From: Haematococcus lacustris | Lineage: Eukaryota; Chlorophyta; Chlorophyceae; Chlamydomonadales; Haematococcaceae | DNA: 64,000 bases | NCBI GenBank assembly: GCA_030144725.1 | Contig: JASKMD010000017.1 | Coordinates: 10,671,036 to 10,735,035 of the forward strand | Reading direction: 5' to 3' | In this document: piece by piece, positions 23,889-34,337 of the stretch | Position numbering within the stretch: position 1 is the stretch's first letter | Layout: each line of letters starts with the position of its first letter | Translations under genes and position numbers: made by a program | Notes under the pieces: model-generated | Database searches by the model: none | The model's input: the letters and a program-made list of their open reading frames with translations, nothing else | Told to the model about the DNA's origin: nothing

Positions 23889-24786
23889 TACTCTCCCACC
23901 CTGCACTTCCTACTGAGGTGAGGACAAAGGAAGGTGGGTTGTAATGGAGTGCTGCTACACCTGCCCCTCCATCTGCCAGCTCTACATCTCCCTACTCTAT
24001 TGGTGAGTGCATCCAGTACACATGTCCAATGCTTGCTCCCGTTGACAAATCGTCACACCATTGCCGCAGATCTTGTGCGCCTACACCTGAGACTATCGAT
24101 GCCCTCCCCACTACTCTCGCCCTCCCCATGGACCTCCCCTTCCCTTCCCTCCCCTTCCTCCCCTTCCTCCCACACACATATACACCACACCCCAGCAAAA
24201 GGTGAGTGCAGGTATGTGGCACCCTGTACCCACCTTAACCGCTAGCATGCCCCTTGTCCCGCTGCAGGATTGATCGTCACACCCTTCCCCATCCCCTTTT
24301 CCTCCCCTTTCCCACGCCCACCACCAACGCCCAGCTTGTCGTCCCTACACTTCCACCTCTACCCACCCCCCACTTCCCCCCTCCCCGTCACCTCTCCCCT
24401 GACATCCCAGCAGCCAGGAGAAAGCCTACCCCACCCACCCTCTTCCCACCCCTCCCTTCCCCCTCTCCCTCCCTCTCCCCTCCCATACTTGTCAAGCCTC
24501 CTCTTCCCCTCTCCCACCCTTCGATTGACGCGGCATCGCAACCCCCACCTCACCCCACATTCCCTTCCCTACACCCTACACTCCCCACCGCAGTCCCACC
24601 CCACTGGCGCATGGGATATGTTGCCTGGTGTGAGCAGGTAGGAGGCCAGGAGGACCACAAAGGTAAGGCCACGGTGATAGCTAACACAGTGCCCAGCCTG
24701 GTCACCCTACCGCACGTGCACGCCCCTTGGTTGCAGGTCTAGTGGGCACCTCCCTTCCACTTCCCTTTCCCCTACACAACCACCCC
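23889..24786. other. C-rich, Pro/Ser-coding stretch of uncertain status
   Basis: Pyrimidine-rich DNA with several AAAG/GTRAG-like donors and CTGCAG acceptors (e.g. GCTGCAG at 24262-24268, GTTGCAG at 24732-24738), hinting at exons of a low-complexity plus-strand gene. No domain is visible and the frames cannot be joined with confidence. Confidence 0.3.
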
Positions 24787-24799
24787 CTCCCAAGTCATC

Positions 24800-25990
24800 C
24801 GCCCCCGCCCCCGCCCCCGCCCCCGCCCCCGCTCCCTCCCCCGCCCCCACCCCCACCCATGCCCCCACCCACCCCAACCCATGCCCCCACCCACCCCAAC
24901 CCATGCTGCTGCTGCCCCCATGCTGCTGCTGCTGCTGCTGCTGCCCCCCTGCTGCTGCTGCTGCTGGCCCCCTGCTGCTGCTGCTGCTGCTGCTGCCCCC
25001 CTGCTGCTGCTGCTGCCCCCCTGCTGCTGCTGCCCCCCTGCTGCTGCTGATGGCCCCCTTCTGCTGCTGCTGCCCCCATGCTGCTGCTGCCCCCCTACTG
25101 CTGCTGCTGCTGCCCCCCTGCTGCTGCTGCTGCTGCTGCTGCTGCCCCCCTGCTGCTGCTGCTGCTGCCCCCCTGCTGCTGCTGCTGCTGCCCCCCTGCT
25201 GCTGCTGCCCCCCTGCTGCTGCTGCTGCTGCTGCTGCCCCCCTGCTGCTGCTGCCCCCCTGCTGCTGCTGCTGCTGCCCCCCTGCTGCTGCTGCTGCTGC
25301 CCCCCTGCTGCTGCTGCCCCCCTGCTGCTGCTGCTGCTGCTGCTGCCCCCCTGCTGCTGCTGCCCCCCTGCTGCTGCTGCTGCTGCCCCTCTGCTGCTGC
25401 TGCTGCTGCTGCCCCCCTGCTGCTGCTGCTGCTGCCCCCCTGCTGCTGCTGCCCCCCTGCTGCTGCTGCTGCCCCCCTGCTGCTGCTGCTGCTGCCCCCC
25501 TGCTGCTGCTGCTGCTGCCCCCATGCTGCTGCTGCTGCCCCCCTGCTGCTGCTGCTGCTGCCCCCCTGCTGCTGCTGCTGCTGCCCCCATGCTGCTGCTG
25601 CCCCCCTACTGCTGCTGCTGCTGCCCCCATGCTGCTGCTGCTGCTGCTGCTGCTGCCCCCCTGCTGCTGCTGCTGCTGCCCCCCTGCTGCTGCTGCTGCT
25701 GCCCCCCTGCTGCTGCTGCCCCCCTGCTGCTGCTGCTGCTGCTGCTGCCCCCCTGCTGCTGCTGCCCCCCTGCTGCTGCTGCTGCTGCCCCCCTGCTGCT
25801 GCTGCTGCTGCCCCCCTGCTGCTGCTGCCCCCCTGCTGCTGCTGCTGCTGCTGCCCCCCTGCTGCTGCTGCTGCTGCTGCTGCCCCCCTGCTGCTGCTGC
25901 CCCCCTGCTGCTGCTGCGCCCCTGCTGCTGCTGCTGCGCCCCTGCTGCTGCTGCTGCCCCCCTACTGCTGCTGCTGCCCCCCCCCCCTGC
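24800..25990. repeat. CCCCCG run and CTG/CCCCC compound repeat
   Basis: A (CCCCCG)n run at about 24800-24850, CCCACC-type sequence, then about 24903-25990 of blocks of 3-8 CTG triplets separated by CCCCC. Both strands are open (Leu/Cys/Ala-Pro or Gln/Ala/Ser-Gly runs). Block lengths vary irregularly, with larger blocks repeating. Confidence 0.95.
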
Positions 25991-25995
25991 TGCTG

Positions 25996-26523
25996 CCTAC
26001 AGTACTGTAGGTGTCTACAGTACTGTAGGTGTCTACAGTACTGTAGGTGTCTACAGTACTGTAGGTGTCTACAGTACTGTAGGATATCTACAGTACTGTA
26101 GGATGTCTACAGTACTGTAGGTGTCTACAGTACTGTAGATGTCTACAGTACTGTAGGATGTCTACAGTACTGTAGGTGTCTACAGTACTGTAGGTGTCTA
26201 CAGTACTGTAGGTGTCTACAGTACTGTAGGATGTCTACAGTACTGTAGGTATCTACAGTACTGTAGGATGTCTACAGTACTGTAGGTGTCTACAGTACTG
26301 TAGGTGTCTACAGTACTGTAGGATGTCTACAGTACTGTAGGGGTCTACAGTACTGTAGGTATCTACAGTACTGTAGGATGTCTACAGTACTGTAGGCACC
26401 CTACAGTACTGTAGACCCCTACAGTACTGTAGATCCCTACAGTACTGTAGGTGTCTACAGTACTGTAGGTGTCTACAGTACTGTAGATGTCTACAGTACT
26501 GTAGACCCCTACAGTACTGTAGG
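25996..26523. repeat. Array of the 14-bp palindrome, array 2
   Basis: About thirty copies of CTACAGTACTGTAG with spacers of 3-5 bp (GTGT, GATGT, GTAT, ACCC), starting directly after the CTG compound repeat. Confidence 0.95.
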
Positions 26524-27250
26524 TGCCTTCCCCCCATGCATCCTTTACCCCCATGCCCCCTTCACCCCCATGCAGGAACAACTCAATGTAGCCCAAGCTC
26601 GTTTGCTATCCCGACAGTGCTATGCAAATGCGCTGACAACAAAGCGTGCCTATGTTGCCGAGCCCAGCATTATTCAGCCTCTAGGGTTAGGTATCGACCC
26701 TGAGACCAGCCCTTGCAAGAGTCAGATCCCTTGCCCATACCATGCATGCAGTGATTGGCAGGACCACAAGTGGTGATGTAATGATGTAGGCTAAGAGTCA
26801 TGATGTAATGATGTGAGGTTAGATGTAATGATGGATGGTTGAGGGCCAACCGCAAACAACTTTTGGGGCAATCTCTGCCGCACTCGATATTACACGGGAG
26901 GGTGCGGTGCAGGAGGTTGTTGTGATTGCGGGGCATCATTAACATCCACAGCTTTGCGGGAGCTTGCAAGCCGAGGTACCCAGTACAACCGACAGAACGG
27001 ACCTAGCTTGCGATAGAGACGGGCCCCGGCCTTAGACCTTACACGTATGTATGTAGCTCCCTATGGCGACCTTATTGCGTGGACACAACTTTCGGCACAA
27101 ATATCCATATCGAGCTTGCGGGCCTACGCTTCGACGCCTCTCACTATTTATAGCACGCAGAAGCTGACGGTGCAATCGCGGTAGCAAATGGTGGCTTGAA
27201 TGTGGAGAACAGCATGGTACCCTATTTACAAGAGACCTTGTCAAATCTGG
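26524..27250. other. No gene recognised; one exon-like open stretch
   Basis: Plus strand 26575-26690 follows an acceptor-like CATGCAG and reads EQLNVAQARLLSRQCYANALT with no repeat bias. No homology or partner exon was found. 26760-26830 has three ATGATGTAATG-type units. Confidence 0.35.
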
Positions 27251-27251
27251 C

Positions 27252-27330
27252 CTACAGTACTGTAGGTGTCTACAGTACTGTAGACATCTACAGTACTGTA
27301 GACATCTACAGTACTGTAGGTACCTACACT
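27252..27330. repeat. 14-bp palindrome array 3 (short)
   Basis: Four copies of CTACAGTACTGTAG with GTGT and ACAT spacers. Confidence 0.9.
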
Positions 27331-27489
27331 CCAACTGCTCACATACTCAGAATTTCAACAAGCGTCAAGTGGCGTTGGAGTCGCAAGGACAATCCGAGGC
27401 GAACCGCATCAAAAAACTACCCCCCTAGGATGACGAATATCCGCACTAATTTGCCTGAGTGACATGCCAAAACATTACAGTTGGGAGGC

Positions 27490-27670
27490 CCTGACTACAA
27501 GCGGCTGCGAGACAAGCCACCCAAGATTCAGCCCGCTGTGGCACAGTAGTGTATGTGCCCCCTCTTGAGCTGTTATCAGCTTACACTTAGTACATGTTTG
27601 TCATGCCAACTCTAGGGCATAGCCATGTCACAGGGGTCAAGCAATAGTGTAGGTGGTAGGCGTGAATACA
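27490..27670 (+). pseudogene. Fanzor-family 3' scrap
   Basis: Short piece of the C-terminal tail (YKRLRDKPPKIQPAVAQ, stop) and the start of the shared 3' tail (CTCTTGAGCTG...ATCAGC, CATGCCAACTC). The flanking 27331-27490 shows nothing else. Confidence 0.7.
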
Positions 27671-27968
27671 CATAGACCGTCAGACCGTTAGACCTGCATG
27701 TTAGATGTTAGATGCGGTAGATTGCTGATTTCAGCGCTCTTCCTGCTTGTTAAAGGCCCATGCATCCTGCCGCACAAGTCGCAGTCCCCTCCGCGTGAGA
27801 AATGTTTTTTGGGGACGCGGGCAGCGGGTAGTGCGGATAGACGCGGGCAGCGGTCAGCGCCGGTGGGCAATTCTGCCGCACCCTTTGCCACATCCTCCTT
27901 TATGATATACGTTCATATCAAGCAAAACCGCACAGGGGTGATCCCATCCCTCGTTGGTCACAAAGTTG

Positions 27969-28222
27969 ATAGGGATCGTCCCATCTACGTAGATCTACGT
28001 AGATCTAACGTTAGATTAGATGGTTAGACTAGATCTAGCAAGCTAATATAACGTTAGATTCGTCTAATCTAGTCTAACGTTAGATGGGTCGGGACGACCC
28101 CTAAAAGTTGACCTTTGGAATGTAGACGTTGACATGGTTGGCATGGGGCGCACCACCGGAACATCTGCACGTTAGACCGTCTAATCTAGTCTAACGTTAG
28201 ATGGGCTGGGACGATCCCTACT
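27969..28222. mobile_element. Fold-back (MITE-like) element
   Basis: Imperfect terminal inverted repeats: TAGGGATCGTCCCATCTA at the left, and at the right its reverse complement with a 3-bp insertion (AGATGGGCTGGGACGATCCCTA). The inside is nested inverted repeats of AGATCTACGTAGATCT and CTAACGTTAGA, plus a second internal AGATGGGTCGGGACGACCC near 28081-28099. No coding sequence. The right end abuts a CTAGTGAGGGG / GAGGGAGGTGC stretch shared with Fanzor-family tails. Confidence 0.65.
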
Positions 28223-28299
28223 AGTGAGGGGAGCTGATTCTGCCTTTGCGGGCTGACGAGGGAGGTGCTGCCAACCACAGACACATTGGCCAGGAATGT

Positions 28300-29014
28300 G
28301 ACAAAGCTTAACGGAGTGTTGTAGGCTTCGCTATTGAGTAGGCTGGCACTTTTACGGCGGAGCAAACAACGCTCAACAGCGTTTGTAGACACAGCAAATC
28401 GCACGAACACTGTGCATGCTGCATGTAATTCAGGGTCACACAGTGTCGCAAGCGATTTTTTACAGCGAAGCAGGGAATAGGGTTGATCAACGTGCATCTG
28501 GAGAAATACCATCCACGCGGAAATACACGGAGATGTACCTTAGCCTCGCCATGACGCTAGCTGCTTTCCGCTGCCAGCGTTCTTGAATAATGCATGTCAA
28601 GAATGCAGTGTCAACAAGCTCACGGCTCCTACAGTGTTTCTATCCTCAAGACATGAGCTGCTGCCCCACATGAGCTGCCAGACCACGTGCAGCAGCCAGG
28701 GTGAGCAGTGGCTGGCATGTCATGCTCGTATGCAGAAGGGTAAGGCTCAAGGCCGCCTCTTATCATGACCAACCCAATCGTGGCTAAGTGAAGTTGGTAT
28801 AAACAATGGGTATAGGAAGCAGTAGCAGCAATGACCCGCCCAAACCACCCAAAAGATGGGCCAGACAGGCCAGGCAGGTAGCCAAGGGTGTGGACATCAC
28901 GCAGCAACGGGGAATCAAGCGGGTGCAGGTCAGGTCCACCTGTCAGCCCGAATAAATGATCAGCAGGCAAGCAGCAAGCGTCTATGGCAGGTGCACGCTG
29001 GTGGGCAGCAGGGC
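28300..29014. other. No gene recognised
   Basis: Between the Fanzor-tail-like border and the last exon of the coproporphyrinogen oxidase gene; no exon or repeat supported. Probably includes the 3' UTR of that minus-strand gene. Confidence 0.4.
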
Positions 29015-32000
29015 TCAAGCCCAAGTGCGAGGATTCTTGCACGCATCCAACAGCTGGGCCTCCGGGGAGCCTTCCTCAGGGTGGTGGTCGTACCTGCAGT
29101 CAGCAAACACAGGCTCAGCACCAACATCATCATCATGCTGCCCTCAGCCAGTATTGAGTATCAACATCTGGATATGGGGTAAAGACGCGAGACTTCACCA
29201 GCTGGGGCTAGCTTAACGCTATAAGCAGGGTCAGCAGCCATCAGCTCAACATGCTGATCAGGGCCATGCGACACATGGACAGCATCAGGGCCAGGAGCAG
29301 GGCCAGGAGCAGAGTTGGGAGCAAGACATGAGGTCCACACATATACAGCATGATAGAGGGCCCACTCCAAGAGTGGCCCCCTCCCAACATGCAGGACACA
29401 TCTGCGGCATTCCCAATGGCTGTGCCCACTACAATGTCCATGCCCAGCAGTACCCGTGAGCGACAGTCAGGCAGAACAGCACCATCTCAGCCACTGCCAC
29501 CTGCTGGCGGCACTGTGCAAGGGTGAAGCATGTGCGCAGCTTCAAGCCTTTGCGCAGCAGCCATATGGCCTGCCAGGCATGATGCGTGCTACCACTAGAG
29601 TCCCTGGCCTGCTGCCTGCTGCCCTGCTAGACTGAGCAGGAAGAGTGTAGGCTGGGTGGCTGGCCCTGCACTCACAGCCATGTTGCATGGACTGGCAGGG
29701 ACATGAGGATTGACTCGATGCGACCGCCTGTCTTCAGGCCAAAGATGGTGCCCCTGCAAGAGGACGACCAGACCTAGCAGCAGTGTGGGCGAATCAGGCA
29801 GGGCCAGCAGCAGGCCATGCAGGTGGGAGCAGCAGCAGCTGATGTCCTGCCGCATGCTGCCATCAGGACATCATGCCTGCACCTGTCAACACCAGGCAAG
29901 GCCAGTGCACAAAGCCAAGCAGCCATACTAGGCTGACAACGACCACGGTGTACTTCAAACTGCAAGGCAAGCCTCTGCCCAGCACACCCCCTCCTGGGTC
30001 ACACCTTTCACCCTGGGTCACACCTGTCATACACCAGGTTGAACTCCACATAGCGCCCACGTCGCACCCCCTGCCACTCCTTTTGCTGCTGTGTGAATGC
30101 GTCATCCTTGTGCTTGACCACCAGCGGGGCGTACGCGGCCACAACATTGTTCACGCACTCCTCGCTGAAGGACATGATCTCGTCAGCAGGCTTGCTGCGA
30201 CAGCAGGGGCACAAGGCTCGGTGACCAGCATCAGCGGATGGGCACAGTGCCGTCAGTGGGTGAGGCAGGGATGGCAGCACAACTCATCAAGCCAGCAGTA
30301 CAAGGCACTGGACACACACCCCAAGCAGCCGCCTGTCTGTGTCACCTACACTTGGGGATGGGGATGGGGATGGGGATGGGGATGGGGATGGGGATGGGGA
30401 TGGGGATGGGGATGGGGATGGGGATGGGGATGATGGGGATGGGGATGATGGGGATGGGGATGGGGATGGGGATGGGGATGGGGATGGGGATGGGGATGGG
30501 GATGGGATGGGGATGGGGATGGGGATGGGGATGGGGATGGGGATGGGGATGGGGATGGGGATGGGGATGGGGATGGGGATGGGGATGGGGATGGGGATGG
30601 GGATGGGGATGGGGATGGGGATGGGGATGGGGATGGGGATGGGGATGGGGATGGGGATGGGGATGGGGATGGGGATGGGGATGGGGATGGGGATGGGGAT
30701 GGGGATGGGGATGGGGATGGGGATGGGGATGGGGATGGGGATGGGGATGGGGATGGGGATGGGGATGGGGATGGGGATGGGGATGGGGATGGGGATGGGG
30801 ATGGGGATGGGGATGGGGATGGGGATGGGGATGGGGATGGGGATGGGGATGGGGATGGGGATGGGGATGGGGATGGGGATGGGGATGGGGATGGGGATGG
30901 GGATGGGGATGGGGATGGGGATGGGGATGGGGATGGGGATGGGGATGGGGATGGGGATGGGGATGGGGATGGGGATGGGGATGGGGATGGGGATGGGGAT
31001 GGGGATGGGGATGGGGATGGGGATGGGGATGATGGGGATGGGGATGATGGGGATGGGGATGGGGATGGGGATGGGGATGGGGATGGGGATGGGGATGGGG
31101 ATGGGGATGGGGATGGGGATGGGGATGGGGATGGGGATGGGCTGGGGCGGGGCTGGGCTCTTACTTGTTGAGGTCATCAAAGAAGATGCCCCCCAGGCCT
31201 CGCCGCTCCCCCCTGTGCTTGATCAGGAAGTAGTCGTCACACCAGGACTTGAAGCGTGGGTAGTACTCGGGGTCGTGCTTGTCACAGATCTACAGCAACA
31301 GCAGGAGCAGCAGGAGCAGCAGGTACCCGACCCATCCCACATGGTGGGCCTCATGGGGGGAATGCCCAGCCCTTGCATCTACGTAGCGGCTGCTCAGTCC
31401 TCTCCCATAGCTCTGCCCCTCCCACCCTCGCCTGCTCTGCCCCAGGCAGCAGGAGCATCCGGGGATCTAACCCAGCAAGCCGCAGCAGGCCATAGTGCCC
31501 AAGCCCAGAGCTGTGAAAACTGTCACCCTGGAGGCACTGGCCACATGCAGCCCCACACACCCTGCTGCACGTGTGCTGTGCCACTCAGCTCAATGCATTG
31601 CACACCAGCTCCTGCTGGGCTCTATGTAGCCAACAGCCTCCTGCCCGCATGCCATGCGCCCTGTCAGCCAGCTGCTGCCCGCACCTGCTTGTACACGCCA
31701 TGGAAGTGCTTCATGTCCTCCTCATAGAGGTAGGAGGGGGTGATGTCAGTGCCACCACCAAACCACCACTGCCCAGGGATGCCGGCCCAGTCCTCCGTTT
31801 CAAAGTACCTGCGGGGGCCAGCAGACTAGTGGCTGCAGCCCAGCCTAACAGGGGTCTGGGCAACAACAACAGCTGCTGCTGCTGCTGCTGGGCAACAGTA
31901 CATCACCCCGTCTTGGGCCCCTTACTACCTGCGGCTGTGCCTGTGACAGGAATCTGCCTACAGCCCTGGGCAGCAGCCTGCCCACCATGCTCAACATGCT

Positions 32001-33059
32001 CAGCACAGCAGTAAGCTGGTGCTGCCTGTTTGGAGTTTGCCTGTTACAGGGCTGCCTGCTTGGGGTTTTAGGGGTTGTGCCAGTGAGGGGTTACCCCGGT
32101 CACCTGTAGTTGAAGTGCATGGTAGGCGCATGCGGGTTGTGAGGGTGCATCACTGAGCTGATGCCCGCTGCAAAGAAGGGCACACGGCCGGTGGCGCCTT
32201 GCACAGCCTCAGGGTTCCCAGTGGCAGCCCTGCAGCAGCCAGCAGCCAGGCACCATGCACACATGATGGGCAGAGCATCCCTGCCTGGCAGCTAACAGGG
32301 GCCAGGTACCAGGCAACTAGCGTTGCTGAGGAAGCTTGCACCAGCCCATGCAGGGAAAAGCTGCAGCTCCGAAAGTGACCTGACCAAGCCTCATAACCCC
32401 TTCTACTGCCGCACATTGCAAATCACAAGGGCTACACATTCAGAGGTCACACCCAGCCACATTGCCATGCTGAGCTGCTCAGCTCCACCAACACTACTAG
32501 TACCACCTGCACACCTGTAAGCCTCTGGTGGCATAGTGCCGTACACGACAGACACGTTCACGCCTGCCTTCTCCCACACATTGCCGTTCTGCAGGACTCT
32601 GGAGATACCGCCGCCACCATCTGCCCGGGTCCATGCATCTTCATGAAACTTCTTGCCATCTATGTCCTCAATGGCTTTGCAGATGCTGTCTTGAGCTTTG
32701 CGAATGATGGTCTCAAAGCGTGCCTTGGTGCTGCACAGGAGGGAGGCATGGCATGGCTGGTTGTTCGCACCCAGGGCACGCAGTAGGGCATCGAGCTGCG
32801 GCGGCTCGCATTGTCTCTACCTGCTCGCATTGTCAATCGGGCGAAGCAGCGAACCTGGTGTATGGCTTAACATCTCCTCGACTCCAATGTTCTGCGCAAG
32901 CACACAAGCGGCCATGAACATTGGGCGCGACACGGAGGCTGCCTCGACCTTCAGCGTCGCATACCCTCTCCATTGTCGCAGCTCTGCAGTTAACAAATGT
33001 TCTAGAGTGGCAGCCAGTACTGATCCGCTGCTGGGCACCCGCTTGTGGCTGCGGGCCAC
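29015..33059 (-). CDS. CPX1: Coproporphyrinogen III oxidase (oxygen-dependent)
   Basis: Converts coproporphyrinogen III to protoporphyrinogen IX with O2 in heme and chlorophyll synthesis; expected in the plastid. Minus-strand exons, phases all agreeing: 33059-32821 (5' limit uncertain), 32730-32515, 32229-32104, 31808-31685, 31289-31165, 30194-30024, 29753-29676 and 29093-29015 (stop). Family blocks: [109 protein letters not shown] and a closing [15 protein letters not shown]. The whole catalytic domain is present. Transit-peptide exon(s) are unresolved: the first exon's frame has a TGA just upstream of 33059, so an upstream exon is likely. Intron 30195-31164 is filled by a GGGGAT array; intron 29094-29675 is unusually long. 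Confidence 0.96.
30354..31140. repeat. (GGGGAT)n hexanucleotide array
   Basis: About 130 copies with four TGATGG interruptions (two pairs, near 30430 and 31031). It occupies nearly all of intron 30195-31164 of the coproporphyrinogen oxidase gene and ends about 25 bp from the 5' splice site. The plus strand has dense G-runs able to form quadruplexes; the transcript carries the C-rich strand. Confidence 0.98.
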
Positions 33060-34337
33060 AAAGGCTGCGATAGTTCATTGGTCTGGGAGCTGCCTCGGAG
33101 GCTGTCTGTGTATCAGATGGTTCTAGCTTTCTTGCTGGCGCTGATGAGCCTGCCTTCCTCCAGATTCAGATTTCGCGCCGCACTAAAGTGGCAGGAGTGA
33201 GCAGTGCCTTTTTCCGTGACGAAGGCGCACGGTTAGGTCAAAGTTATGTGATCCATCTTCACATTGAGAGGGAACGTTGAGACGAGAGCGCTACTTACCC
33301 CCTAGCGGCTCCCAGCAGGTTTGTAAACCTTTGTAGCGTGAAGCCGTTAGTTTTGGTGAGGTGCCCAGTGGTGTCCAGTTGTTTGGATGGAACGTGCCAT
33401 CGATGTGGGGGTGTGGGGTGTGGGGGATGTGGGGTAGCGAAAGATTACCCACAGTCAAACATGTTGTTCCATGCCGAATGAGTTCCCTGCCTTGATTTCC
33501 GGGTGTTGAGTGATCGCAGGCCGCAAGCCATCAGGTGACACCGGAGCCCTAAACTCTACATCCTTCAGTTCTTTACGTGCAGCCTGCTGCGACCAATTCA
33601 TGTGATTGAGATTTTGCCCTAGATATTTCCACACAGAGTACCCAGGATCACTTTCGAAGCCAGCAAAGGCACACACAAAGCCAGAAGCTGAAAGCGCCGT
33701 GATAGGCCTAGCCATGCTAGCAAGGTAAGACCATTTTGTATGGCCTGTGTAGGTCACTTCTTTTACACTGTTTATACCAGCATGCCTGGTACACATGCCA
33801 CACACGCACACACACACACACACCACAACTGAAAGCAAACTGGCGCCCGACGGTACCCTGACTTACCCAACCAACAACCTATGACACAGCTTATAAGATA
33901 TAGACCACACAGTTCATCACACATGCGGCAACCACTGGAGCTGTGCCACTGGCCTGATTGTAGGCCAGTGAGCTGCTCAGGCAGATGGCGTACGAGTTAG
34001 GGCAGCAACCCGCTAGGTGGTTGGCTGTGTAATGAGCAACAGTGAGAGCATCAATTGCATGTTCATGGTGGCTAGCCCCAACATGGCCGTGAAGATGCCC
34101 TGTGGGTGAGCTCCCTACCATGGGGCGGATGCTACAAAAACCCAAGATGACTTGAAGCAAAAGGATGTATGGGCTTTCCTGAACATACAGCTGGCAGGGC
34201 ACAACTACAGGTCATATATCTGCATGTCCTTAACCAAGAGGGTACTTGTTGCATGAGATGCAATGAGGACCATAAATGCATGCATGAAGCTTGCATGCAG
34301 GTGTGGGTCATGCACACATACGGTCACATGCTGGGCA
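33060..34337. other. Intergenic between two minus-strand genes
   Basis: Holds the promoter side of the coproporphyrinogen oxidase gene and the 3' side of the STK16-like kinase. A GTGGGG-rich run (33405-33440), a CA microsatellite (33805-33827) and a scrap of Fanzor tail (about 33925-33960) are visible. No further gene seen. Confidence 0.4.

Noticed and set aside
23064..23944. Three long open frames over the AGCCC array
   Set aside because: A pentanucleotide without stop triplets is open in every frame; the products are pure repeats.
21854..26523. CRISPR array
   Set aside because: Spacers are only 3-5 bp and not unique, the unit is a full palindrome, and the genome is eukaryotic.
28629..29042. 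137-residue minus-strand ORF
   Set aside because: Overlaps the last coproporphyrinogen oxidase exon in another frame and has no motif.
30238..31727. 460-residue Met-Gly / Gly-Asp ORF and antisense Ile-Pro ORF
   Set aside because: Produced by the GGGGAT array; the region is an intron of the coproporphyrinogen oxidase gene.
32833..33078. Alternative first exon of the coproporphyrinogen oxidase gene starting with ATG at 33078
   Set aside because: It looks like a transit peptide but its frame ends in a stop and does not match the phase of the next exon; the other frame joins correctly.
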